From Termitomyces sp. T153 (lineage: Eukaryota; Basidiomycota; Agaricomycetes; Agaricales; Lyophyllaceae): a stretch of DNA of 64,000 nt. Every line of letters begins with the position of its first letter. Position 1 is the first letter of the stretch. The position numbers and the translations under genes are program-made. The notes under the pieces were generated by a model. The model was not told where the DNA came from. It saw only the letters and a list, made by a program, of their open reading frames with translations, and did not search any database. The stretch spans positions 151,158-215,157 of the forward strand of contig JACKQL020000082.1 of the NCBI GenBank assembly GCA_018296165.2, written 5' to 3'. Below are positions 45,759 to 54,842 of the stretch, in pieces.

Positions 45759-46385
45759 CTAGGCCCAGAGTTCAAAACCCATGCATAGATGATGTTCAGT
45801 ATTCAGGAAAAAGGGCAAAAACTGAGTAGCTGCATGAACATGGTTGTTGTACTGGGACTCAGCATCAGGGAGGAGCTCATCCCAGGCATCCTGGCACTCA
45901 TTGCAGAAGAGGCAGAGGTATTGCTTGAGCTCCTGGTTCATGTGTTCAGTCTGGCCATTGGACTGCAGGTAGTAGGCAGTGGAGGTATGAAGCTTCATGC
46001 CAAGTAGTTGGCAGAGCTCTCTGGTGAAGTCCACTACAAATTGTGGTCCCTAGTCAGATACATAAGCATTGGAGAGGCTGTGGAGCTTCCAGTCATTTCT
46101 CCAGTACAGGTTTGCAGCACCCATGGTGGAGCATGTGGTGTGAGTGGGGATGAAGTGTGCTCATTTGCCATATAGGTCCACTACTGCCATGATGTCATCA
46201 TGACCATGGGCATTGGGAGCTCTATGATAAAGTCCACCAAAGTGATGCTCCATTGTTTTGAGGGGCAGGTAGGGGATGTAGCTGTCCAGTGGGGAGACAA
46301 TATTGGGGCTTGGTCCAAACTGCTTTTAAATTTGCATGGCGCATGCAGGGCCCTGGCAGACTGGTAGCAATCAAACTGCTATTAA
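45759..46385 (-). pseudogene. Integrase core, family C copy 1
   Basis: The minus strand has SNGQTEHMNQELKQYL (helix with the catalytic Glu) and NECQDAWDELLPDAE with YNNHVHAATQFLPF, standard gypsy integrase. The upstream half with the first Asp is broken. It is truncated at 46385. Confidence 0.85.
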
Positions 46386-46422
46386 GGATTAGCAAGCCAA
46401 TGCAGACTCTGCTGATGTTGAT

Positions 46423-46799
46423 ATGAGCCCTGCAGCCTTGCAGGACCAATTGACTGTTGGAAATGCAGAATATAGTCTATGCATGGTGTTAACAGCTGCA
46501 TCCCAAGACCAACAAACTTATCCAGAAGCCATCCCAAGCAGTGACAAAGAGTCAGGACTGACTTCCTCACCTTCAGACAATGGTGATGATAGTCCTGAAG
46601 TTGATGCTGATAATGTTGATGTTGATGATGAGGGACCTTTGGACAATGTTGATGATGGTCCTGGAGTTGGTGCTAATAACAAAGGAGATGAGCAACAAGG
46701 GGATGAGCAACAGCTGGTGGATGATCTGAAGGGGGATAGTAAGAAAAAGAAGAGGACAAAGCAAAAGAAGAAAGGGAAGAAAAGGCCCAAGAAGGGTAA
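46423..46799 (+). CDS. Acidic-then-basic low-complexity protein, cut by a family C LTR
   Basis: An Asp/Glu-rich run with Val (near 46,590-46,670) is followed by Lys-rich KKKKRTKQKKKGKKRPKK, which could act as a nuclear localisation signal. The frame runs on into the LTR that starts at 46800, so the natural C-terminus is unknown. Located between two family C pieces in opposite orientation. It may be a host gene fragment or a Gag variant; I do not recognise it. Confidence 0.4.
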
Positions 46800-47166
46800 T
46801 GTTAGGGGACTTCCATTTTCAACCTCCATAACCTATTCCAGTGCCTCTGCAGCTTGTTTGATGTCTCTGAGGCTCATTTCAGAACCCTGAAGATCTTTGG
46901 AGAACTGTGGAGTTCTCTGTATTACCTCACCAATCATCATCCTAGGGTTAGGACTAGTTCCAGCCTTTTGTACAGTAGTTCGCAGGCCTCTGCTGCCCAC
47001 TAATGTGCTGCACTGAGCAGCAGGGATCCTTAGACTTGTTCTCTTTGGATTCCCCTCTGCTAGTGATTAGTTACTGATTGTATTCTTATCTACTTGTTAA
47101 TATACTTTGAATTCCCCTTTGCTAGCTGTGTGACTCCAATTTACTGCCCTGGAGGTCACCCTTACA
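46800..47166 (+). repeat. 5' LTR, family C copy 2 (367 bp)
   Basis: Starts TGTTAGGGGACTTCC and ends CACCCTTACA, matching 44723-45090 in the opposite orientation. R-region sequence AGACTTGTTCT lies at 47032-47042. Confidence 0.88.
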
Positions 47167-47168
47167 GC

Positions 47169-47179
47169 AGAACAAGTCT
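47169..47179 (+). other. Self-priming primer-binding site (family C)
   Basis: AGAACAAGTCT, two bases inside the 5' LTR, is perfectly complementary over 11 nt to AGACTTGTTCT in the LTR (47032-47042). This equals the length of the Tf1 self-primer. No tRNA-type TGG start. Confidence 0.75.
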
Positions 47180-47279
47180 CCTAAAAACTGGTCTGGAAGC
47201 CCCTCATAGCCACAAGGAACCTCTGAGCTGCTATCTGTTGCTTCCCCACTAGGATTAAGCACTACATAGTTCTATGTCT

Positions 47280-47560
47280 CAGCTTGCCATCCCAGATGCA
47301 CCCTTGGAGGCCCCAGCTCTGCAGGATGAAGCCTGGACCCACCTGCTACACCTAGAAACCCAGGTGCAATTAACACAATCATCTCTCACCCACCATACAA
47401 CCAAACTCTCTACCCTCCCTCAAATCACACATCTTATCTCCTAGTCTTCCCATCACCAGCTTGGGTGGGCAGGACATGATCCTTGGTTTCACATGGCTCC
47501 ATGAGCACAGCCCTGAGGTAGATTGGACCAAGGGACAGGTAATCATGAGCAGGTGCCCTC
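47280..47560 (+). pseudogene. Gag start and protease remnant, family C copy 2
   Basis: Readable pieces are LAIPDAPLEAPALQDEAW (possible Gag start) and, directly after, GGQDMILGFTWLHEHSP, which lines up with the end of the retropepsin domain of this gypsy group. The bulk of Gag is therefore deleted. Confidence 0.55.
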
Positions 47561-47859
47561 AGAAGTGCTTTGCCTGTGCTTCTGAGGACAAGAAAGAACA
47601 CTGGGATTGAGTCTGAGAGCACACAACCATCTGCACATGTCATGCTGGGCCTCCCCCCTTTGCTGATCTGGACCTCCTGGATTCCCCACCTCTGGTGTTC
47701 CCTTGTAGAGAGGCCCTCTACAAGGATGACCAGAGCAGTGATGGAGCTCTGAAGGAGGAGTGTAGAGAGAAGTCTGGTGGCATACACAAGCTGGAGCTTC
47801 TGGACAAAGTGGTAGAAGTGGGGGATTAGATCTATGCTACCACTGCACACCTGCCACCC

Positions 47860-48660
47860 TTGGTAGCAGAGATCCAGGCTAGCCAGACCACATCCCAGTG
47901 GCTGGCCCAGGCATTTGCTGCTAATGCTGCACCCAAAGAGCTCCACAATGTTGTACCCCCCTACCTCCATGCATTTGAGGATGTGTTCTCCAAAGCCTCA
48001 TTTGACCTGCTTCTGGAGCACAAGAGGTGGGACCATGCCATTGAACTGCTGCTAGATTCCACAATCTTCAGCTGTAAAGTTTACCTGCTAGCACCTAGGG
48101 AGCAGGATGAGCTTGATGCCTTCCTGTAAGAGAACCTGGACTTTGGTCACATCTGCCCTTCTAAGTCTGTGATGGCTTCTCTGGCCTTCTTTATCAAGCA
48201 TAAGAATGGCTTGCTCTGACTGGTCCAGGATTATTGGGTTCTCAATGCCATGACAGTGAAGAACTGCTACCCCCTCCCCCTCATCTCCAAGCTCATCAAC
48301 AACCTCTGGGGTGTGCAATACTTCACTAAACTGGATGTCCAGTGGAGCTACAACAATATGCATATCCAGGAAGGAGACAAATGGAAGGCCACCTTCCAGA
48401 CCAACCAGGGATTGTTCAAACTGCTTGTTATGTTCTTTGGACTCACCAACAGCTCCACCACTTTCCAGACAATGATGAACAACATCTTCTGGGAATTCAT
48501 TGCAGAGGGCATAGTGTGTGTATACCTTGACAACATCCTCATCTACACCAAAACACTGGAAGAACACCATTGAATCACTTGCCTCATCCTGGAATGCTTC
48601 TGCCAGCACCAGCTCTACCTCAAACCAGAGAAGTGTGAGTTTGAACAGACCCAGTGAAGG
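47860..48660 (+). pseudogene. Reverse transcriptase, family C copy 2, YLDN active site
   Basis: Pol linker VVPPYLHAFEDVFSKASFD, then RT with KNCYPLPLISKLINNL, FTKLDVQWSYNN, FGLTNSSTTFQTMMN and the active-site box VCVYLDNILIYTK. The second catalytic Asp is Asn (GAC-AAC). This kills polymerase activity in known RTs. Stops are also present (for example 48128-48130). Confidence 0.88.
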
Positions 48661-49380
48661 TAGCAGGTGTGGTGGAGTGGCTGGAGCCTAAGAACAAGAA
48701 GGAGGTGCAGGTGTTCCTTGGCTTTGCAAACTTCCACCAGAGATTCATCCAGGACTTCTCACACCATGCCCATCCACTATTTGATCTCACACTATTTGAC
48801 CTCACTGGGAAGGACATTGCATGGAGTTGGGGGCCTCTCTAGAGCAGATGGCTTTCAATGCCCTCAAGTGTGCTGTGACCTCCAGACCTGTCCTCTTCTT
48901 CCTGGACAACAACTCTCCCTTCCAGGTGGAAGCCAACAGTTCTGACTTTGTCACAGGGGCCATTCTTTCACAGCAATCCCCAGAGGATGGGAAGTGGCAT
49001 CCAGTGGCCTTTTACTCTAAGAGCCTAAATGCAGTAGAGTGGAACTATGAAATCCATGATAAGGAGATGCTGGCCATCATCTGGTCATTTGAGGAGTAGC
49101 AGCACTTCCTGGAAGGTGCATGGCACAAGTTGAAGGTCTGGACAGATCATAAGAACCTCAAATACTTCTGGACAGCCAAGAAGCTCAATTGCCAACAGGC
49201 CCAGTGGTCCCTCTACCTTGCCAACTTTGACTTCTTATTGCACCACAAGCTCAGCTGGAGCATGGGGAAACCAGATGCCCTGTTCCAGAGAGCAGACTAT
49301 GGCATGGGGGGGAGAATAACAGCAACATTGTGCTCCTCCACCCTGAATTGTTTGCAATCCAAGCCATGGAGGGTTTAGCT
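48661..49380 (+). pseudogene. RNase H, family C copy 2
   Basis: Connection AGVVEWLEPKNKKEVQVFLG and FANFHQRFI, then RNase H with FQVEANSSDFVTGAILSQ, WNYEIHDKEMLAIIWSFEE and VWTDHKNLKYF. The usual first Asp (EADASD) is Asn here. Frame changes near 48660 and 48820. Confidence 0.82.
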
Positions 49381-49542
49381 ATTGAGGAAGCAGAGGTGGA
49401 CATCTTCCAGAACATCCAGCAGAGTAATTGGGATGGTCAGCAGGAGGAACTTGTTATGTAGGCAGCTCCAATGCTGAAGTTGGGGTGCACCACTGGTGCT
49501 AAGTTGGTCCACACAAATAAATGGGCCCTCTGAAATGGGATC

Positions 49543-49838
49543 TTGACCTTCAGGGATCATATCTATGTGCCCAACATTCTGGAGCTCCATTGGAGGATCA
49601 TAGAGCAACACCATGACTCCTGCTTAGTATCACAGAATTACTGGTGGCCCCAGATGTCATGGTATATTGGGTCCTACACTAGTAGATGTGATCTCTGTCT
49701 CCAGACCAAGCTCCAATGCCACCTCCCCTATGAACAGCTACACTAACTGCTCATGCCCACAGAACAATGGAGCATGGCCTCTATGGACCTCATTATAGAA
49801 CTCTGCAAAGCCCATGGTTATGATGCAATTATGGTGGT
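49543..49838 (+). pseudogene. Integrase N-terminal part, family C copy 2
   Basis: VPNILELHWRIIEQHHDS is followed by NYWWPQMSWYI and CDLCLQTK (zinc-binding part), then MASMDLI (first catalytic Asp) and GYDAIMVV, where the solo LTR breaks in. The coding resumes at 51026 with VMDLYSK. Confidence 0.85.
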
Positions 49839-51025
49839 TGTCAGGTTCCGCTGACCTCAGGGGCTCAGCTGCACTGGGTGAGTCCTTACTAGGCGGGCAT
49901 GATCCCCTTGCACTGGCAACCAAACACTCGAAAGCATTCTGGGCACTGATGGCTTGCGCAGATAGTCAGTGGGATGTGATCTGGACAGGTCTGGGGAGGT
50001 CTGGAGAAGTCGGATTGCGAGGAAATGGGATGGGCTTGGCAGGGTTCAGGCAGAAGACCATATGGGAGATTCGCGGACACAAAGGAGTAGGCGGCTATGT
50101 GATCAATGGGAGCAGAGCTGGGGTTTGATGGGAGATCAATTGGGGTTGATGGAGTCCCAGACTGAGTGAAGAGCAAGGTTTGGACCTGGTGAAAGAGTGT
50201 CGGGGTTCATAATCATAATTGCGGAGTTTGTGAGGTCGTTAAGGTTGAGGAAGACTTGGGCACAACAGCCAGACGGAGTCACCGAGACAGCATTGGATGA
50301 AATGAAATGGAGTTGATATGGAACAAGAGTAGATTCAAGTGGAGATATGAAATGATAACGACAATGATAATGAAATGGAGACAAGACAAGACTGGGAGAC
50401 TGAGATAAGACCAGGAGACTGAGATAAGACCGGGAGACTGAGATAAGGAAAACAAAACATGAAACACAAAACGTGAAACACAAGAAGGAAACAATCAGAC
50501 CATAGGTAATGTTAAGCAATATCAAGACTAGAGTACGAAGAGCTACTCGATGTCTTATATACTGACTACTGGAGAACTTGGGAGTACATCAGCTGTGGCG
50601 GTGGGGCTTGGTGGAGCTCGATGGAGTGGGTGGGTGTCAGTTGCGATCGAGAGTCAGGCCATGCTGATACATTGATGGGATCATTTGGGAATGCAGGTCG
50701 CCCTGAGGTTGTTGTGATACTCCAGAATGGGTTGGAGGAACCAGGGTGTTGAGTTGATGATGGGTGGCAAAGATTGGGAACAGCGGGGGTGGTTCTTGGG
50801 GTTCAGGAGATCCAGGGTAAGTGTCAGTGGCTGTGGGGAAGGCGTCATAGTTGGCCAGGGGGCTGTCGGAGTTAGCCGGGGAGGCATCAGAGTTAGCCGA
50901 GGTTGCGTCAGGGCTAACTGAAATAGGTGTGGGGCATGGGTGGAAGTTTGGCAGAGCGTTGGGGGTTTTGGGGAATTGGGAGGTTGCTGGATGATGTGCA
51001 GGGGTCCAGGGGACAGGTCGTGACA
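49839..51025 (-). repeat. Young family B solo LTR (1,187 bp) in the family C integrase
   Basis: On the plus strand it starts TGTCAGGTTCCGC and ends GTCGTGACA; it has the orientation of the 16003-17082 LTR. The flanks 49834-49838 and 51026-51030 are both GTGGT, a perfect 5-bp target duplication. TATATAAG (50554-50561) lies 32 bp upstream of AGTCTTGATATT (50518-50529) in minus-strand sense. It is rich in CpG while the surrounding element is nearly free of it, so it inserted late. No coding content. It is either a solo LTR from recombination or a short non-autonomous element. Confidence 0.92.
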
Positions 51026-51340
51026 GTGGTGATGGACCTGTACAGCAAGTGAGCACACTTCATTCTAACCCACACCACCTGCTCTGTCATGGGCACTGCA
51101 AACCTATATCAGAGGAACATCTGGAAGCTCCATGGCCTCTCCAATGCCTATGTCTCTGACCAGGGACCCAATTTGTGGCAGACTTTACTAGGGAGCTCTA
51201 CCAACTACTCAGCATAAAGCTTCACACCTCCACCACCTACCACCTGCAGTCTGATGGCCAGACCAAATGTGTAAACTAGGAGTTGGAGCAGTACCTCTGC
51301 CTTTTCTGCAATGAGTGCCAGGATGCCTGGGATGAGCACC
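51026..51340 (+). pseudogene. Integrase core remnant, family C copy 2
   Basis: VMDLYSK, then HGLSNAYVSDQGPNLWQTL with the second catalytic Asp, then a frame-shifted helix, and CNECQDAWDEH where the next piece begins at 51341. Confidence 0.8.
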
Positions 51341-52154
51341 TGTCACCACCTCCATGCTCTTAAGCTCTTAAAATACCAATCCATGCTGTCCCCCACATGC
51401 TTGCACGAGTTGTACACAAGGTACTTGGTGACCTTGCCCAGCATGCAGCCTTCTTTGTGAAAGTAGATGATGAGGCTGATGCTGCCTTGTTGGGTGGTCT
51501 GGATGCATTCAAGGATGGTGTAGGTGAGGTAGGGCTTGCATGTGCAGATGTTGGAGCCAAAGATGTCGGACCCATTGCATTCATCGTGTATGTGGAGAGT
51601 GAGGTGTTTTGGTCTTGTCTCATCTGCATTTCCAACTATTGTCTTGTTACTGTCTTGTATCTCCACTTCAATCTATTTTCATTCTCATCTCACTTGTCTC
51701 TACTTCCTTTATTGTGCCTAAGCCCCCTTCAACTCTAATGCCATTACAGACTCCACACTTACAATCACAACTCCCAAACATTCATAACCAACTCCTGACC
51801 TCACTTTATGCTCAGCTCTAAAACCCATCAACATCCATTGATCCCCTATCAAACTCTGGCCCCACTGCCATCACTTGCATAAATTCCATTTGCCCTGCAC
51901 CTTTGATACTTGCCCCCAGACTTTTACCTGAATCTTCTCCAAGCCTGACCCTTCTTCATACCTTGTCTTAGACTTCCCCAGACTACTTCAGACTTGCTCA
52001 TGGACTTGCTCAGACCATTTCCTTTGGCTTACCCTCACAAGTATCTGAAGTCCAGACCCCTCCAGAATGCTAGGTTATCAGTGCAGAACATTGCATCCAC
52101 CTAGGAAGGACTCACCCAGTTAAGCTGAGCTTCCATGGTCAGCAGAACCTGACA
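51341..52154 (+). repeat. Chimeric family B LTR carrying a Urc1-like fragment
   Basis: It starts TGTCACCACC and ends AGAACCTGACA as a family B LTR in plus orientation does. From about 51735 to 52154 it follows the 3' half of the LTR (complement of 16003-16420). The 5' part with TATA box and R region is replaced by a piece of a Urc1-like gene on the opposite strand. No target duplication (GCACC against GGTGT). Confidence 0.65.
51343..51666 (-). pseudogene. Urc1 / GTP cyclohydrolase II-like fragment inside the LTR
   Basis: 107 codons read LTLHIHDECNGSDIFGSNIC, then TCKPYL, LIIYFHKEGCMLGKVTKYLV and SMDWYFKSL. This is the core of the GTP-cyclohydrolase-II fold, with the zinc ligands C-X10-C-X-C kept (usual Cys-Arg-Pro is Cys-Lys-Pro). 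Both ends of the gene are missing. Context shows capture by a retrotransposon LTR, not a functional gene. Confidence 0.8.
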
Positions 52155-52345
52155 GGTGTAGGTGTGATTAGAGATAATGATTGAGGAATTGGAATGCAGG
52201 GATGAGGTATTTGTTAATCAGAGGAAGAATATGGGCAAGGAATTTGGAAAGGTGGTGTGATTGTCTCTGCTGGCATGCATCTCTCAGAAGAGCTATCTCT
52301 CTGCAAGTTAGCAGCCTAAGACAAGCAATCAGATAGAGATACAGT

Positions 52346-52608
52346 TGTTAGGAGAGCCAAACATATTCTTATCCTAGCCAATTGAGACCAATTGCTGACA
52401 CATCACTTGTCTTTTCTTTTCTGTCATACTGTACAGTTGTTTCTCACACTTCTGATGCCTCTAAAGCATCACACCTGGCCTAGGGAATTCCACAGATTTG
52501 TTCTCTTTGGATCTCCATCTGCCAGGTGAGTAGTTATGTCTGTAGTCACTGTACAGTACTGAATAGACTTTGGATCTCCCTCTGCCAGTTGTGTGATCAA
52601 GCCTTACA
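52346..52608 (+). repeat. LTR related to family C (263 bp)
   Basis: Starts TGTTAGGAGAGCC and ends CAAGCCTTACA. The 3' part TTGTTCTCTTTGGATCTCC and CTCTGCCAGTTGTGTGA is clearly similar to the family C LTR; the 5' part differs. It may be a relative or a recombinant. No internal domain follows. Confidence 0.6.
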
Positions 52609-53556
52609 CCCTGGGTTAGCTAACCCTAACACTTGGTCAAAAACACCCTTTCCTGTATGAAAATGCATTCCCCATATAAGAAATGAAACTTGCCTCTCTC
52701 CCATAAACATCTTCTCCAAGTGGTGGAGTTCTTGAAAATTCTTACTAATTATGATGACATCTCATTTCTTACCATGCTCCTTACTAATTTTCATGGCCTC
52801 CTGCATTTGGGTGAAATGGTTCAGCCAAACAACAGCTGCTTTAGCAATGAGCAAAAAACAGTTCTGATAGTGTCAACTTAGGGCCACAACTCATTCTATG
52901 AGTTTCAGTTGCCTCACCATAAATCTGATGCCTTCTTTGAAGGTAATCAAATTTATATTCAGAAGAGTGATCATGCTACTGACCCTTACTCTCATTTCAC
53001 GAGATATCTGCATAGCAGATCAAACTTATTTCCCCTCAAAAGAGAACAGTGGCTTAAGAAGGATGGATCTCAGCTGACCTGGTCATTCATCATCTCTCAA
53101 TCACAACAATTCTTTCCTCAATCTATTGCAGGAAGAGCTACCTTCTTGTCTTTCCTCAATCTATTGCAGGAAGAGCTACCTTCTTGACTGAATTGAGAAT
53201 AGCACTGCATCTCATCCAGGCTGCAGGCTGATGGTTGTCAAAGGTGTTCCAGCACTACATCTGCAAGAGCCCCATGCCTTGACACTGAGTCATTCAACCT
53301 TGACCTTGTTGCACCCAGTTTTCATCTGCCAATTGATTGCAGCTCATTTACAATCAAACTTCTCTGTTCCCCCCATCACTCTCTATTGTCACATCCACCC
53401 TCAACACACTTTCCACTTTTTGGCACTCACTTCCTATGGCCAAACTCATTCTCCTACAGTCAAATAGACAAAGCCTCCATCTCATTTCTTTATGGACAAA
53501 TACCAACTTCTGACTCTTAATCACATGACTTACAGACAGATTTCTCCTTGTGGTGA
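52609..53556. other. Unassigned CpG-poor sequence
   Basis: Small plus-strand frames (52909-53187, 53231-53467) without recognisable domains; probably decayed coding sequence of an element. Confidence 0.45.
53111..53186. repeat. Perfect 38-bp tandem duplication
   Basis: The unit starting TCTTTCCTCAATCTATTGCA occurs at 53111-53148 and 53149-53186. Confidence 0.95.
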
Positions 53557-53990
53557 CTTAAGGACATCTACACCAAGTCTCAATCTCATTTGCACGGACT
53601 CTACATCTTGTTTACACATTCTCAATCTTGTTTTCACAGACTCTTGATATCAACACTTATGGACAGGTATATGGACTTTCTGGATGATAGGTCCTGAACA
53701 CCACAAGGACTCACATGCCTGGCCATATTACCATGTCCCATGGCCTAGTTGGTTACGGCATCCGACTAGTATGAAGTTCTCACTTTCATGTCAACGTCAG
53801 AAAATTGAGAGTTCAAATCTCTCTGGGACAGTGAGTCAGGCAAATATACACGTACACCTTTTCTTTGTATTTAGATGGATGACAGGATCAATAATATGCG
53901 CTTTTTAGTCGAGTGTGTATAGTTAGTGTGCATTGTAAAGAGTGTGCATTAGAAGATATGTTGGGATTCACAGCAACAATGAAAGTGACA
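53557..53990 (+). repeat. Segmental duplicate of 42741-43140
   Basis: Same order of shared blocks and the same tRNA-like unit as the left copy. This copy lacks the MITE-like insertion of 43173-43785. Confidence 0.9.
53734..53831 (+). tRNA. tRNA-like unit, intron-bearing, altered anticodon
   Basis: TGTCCCA/TGGGACA acceptor pair perfectly; A-box-like TGGCCTAGTTGG. The anticodon loop reads CTAGTA (AGT), changed from the family's CTGTTA. T arm GAGAG-TTCAAAT-CTCTC. The 3' anticodon stem TCAGA pairs only in part. Probably not a working tRNA. Confidence 0.4.
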
Positions 53991-54093
53991 ATGACGACCC
54001 ATGCACCAAGAGCATAAAATACTACACCAAAACGAGCTATTCATCCCACCCCAATCCATGCAATTGAAGCCACATCACCCTATGGCACTAACA

Positions 54094-54200
54094 TGTCCCA
54101 CGGGCCTAGCCTAGTTGGTCACGGGTGTCCGACTTTTATTCCACCAAAAGAAACACTACGTAACATCGGAAGATCGAGAGTTCGAGTCTCTCTGGGACAG
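54094..54200 (+). tRNA. tRNA-like unit, intron-bearing, anticodon TTT
   Basis: Acceptor, TCCGA/TCGGA anticodon stem and GAGAG-TTCGAGT-CTCTC T arm all pair perfectly. The loop is CTTTTA plus A after a 25-nt intron, giving anticodon TTT. The D region holds an extra CCTAG duplication, which should disturb folding. A T-run (Pol III stop) follows near 54228. Confidence 0.45.
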
Positions 54201-54287
54201 TGTATTTCACATAAGTACATGTGAACTTTTTCTTCCTATCTAGATGGATGATAGGTCTCGAACACCACAACGCCCAATACCGTACCG

Positions 54288-54332
54288 TTTCCCATCATTT
54301 AGTCGGGTCACGGGCGTCCGATCGTCATCCTC
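54288..54332 (+). pseudogene. tRNA-like fragment
   Basis: D arm and anticodon arm relic (CCCATCATTTAGTCGGGTCA, then CGTCCGATCGTCAT). Confidence 0.4.
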
Positions 54333-54390
54333 ACTACCACCAAGGTCACGCGAACAAATCAATCCTGGACACGTCGACTCTTATACAACA

Positions 54391-54468
54391 TGTCCCATGG
54401 CTTAGTTGGTCACGGCGTCCGACTGTTATACCCAACTCTGATCGAGAGTTCCAGTCTCTCTGGGACAG
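54391..54468 (+). pseudogene. tRNA-Asn-like unit without 3' anticodon stem
   Basis: 78 nt with perfect acceptor and T arm and CTGTTA loop, but the intron and TCGGA stem are deleted. Nearly identical to 54610-54687, so the two units duplicated after the deletion. Confidence 0.55.
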
Positions 54469-54609
54469 ATACAAATGCACATAGGAATTTCTTTTCCTAT
54501 CTAGATGGATGATACTATCCTGAACACCCGTGCATCCGACTGTTATCTCAACAACCAATAAGCTCACGCGAACATAACATTCCCTGGACACGTCGAGTCC
54601 TACACAACA

Positions 54610-54687
54610 TGTCCCATGGCTTAGTTGGTCACGGCGTCCAACTGTTATACCCAACTCTGATCGAGAGTTCCAGTCTCTCTGGGACAG
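54610..54687 (+). pseudogene. tRNA-Asn-like unit without 3' anticodon stem
   Basis: Differs from 54391-54468 by one base in the anticodon stem (TCCAA for TCCGA). Confidence 0.55.
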
Positions 54688-54842
54688 CTGATATCTGACA
54701 TCTTTTACGCCCTTTTTTTTTCTCTTTCTCTCTCCGAAACGAAACGAGACGAAAAAACGAACAAACGACACAATCCATCATCACACGTCCGTCATACCGC
54801 TACGAAAACGAAACAGAAAACGTACAGACAAGAAATACACAG

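Larger units (their letters stand above)
44723..46385 (-). mobile_element. Ty3/gypsy element, family C copy 1, 3' part (minus strand)
   Basis: Integrase, chromodomain, polypurine tract and 3' LTR in that order on the minus strand. The left part of the element (Gag to RT) is missing at 46385. CpG is nearly absent and frames contain stops. Confidence 0.85.
46800..51340 (+). mobile_element. Ty3/gypsy element, family C copy 2 (plus strand), 3' truncated
   Basis: 5' LTR (46800-47166), primer site, short Gag start, protease remnant, RT, RNase H and integrase on the plus strand. A young family B solo LTR (49839-51025) splits the integrase, and the element is truncated at 51340 where a Urc1-like/LTR piece begins. 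Apart from the solo LTR the sequence is CpG-poor. Confidence 0.88.

Noticed and set aside
49839..51025. Protein genes inside the young LTR (for example 50637-51056 minus, 49814-50128 plus)
   Set aside because: The segment has exact LTR ends and a target duplication, and the frames are Pro/Ser-rich low complexity without conservation to the other LTR copies.
45759..51340. Family C copies 1 and 2 as one element split by inversion
   Set aside because: Both contain overlapping integrase segments (NECQDAWDE in each), so they must be two separate copies.
54346..54771. 141-codon minus-strand frame with repeated SQRDWNSRSELGITVGRRDQ
   Set aside because: The peptide repeat is only the antisense of two tRNA-like units; no protein is supported.
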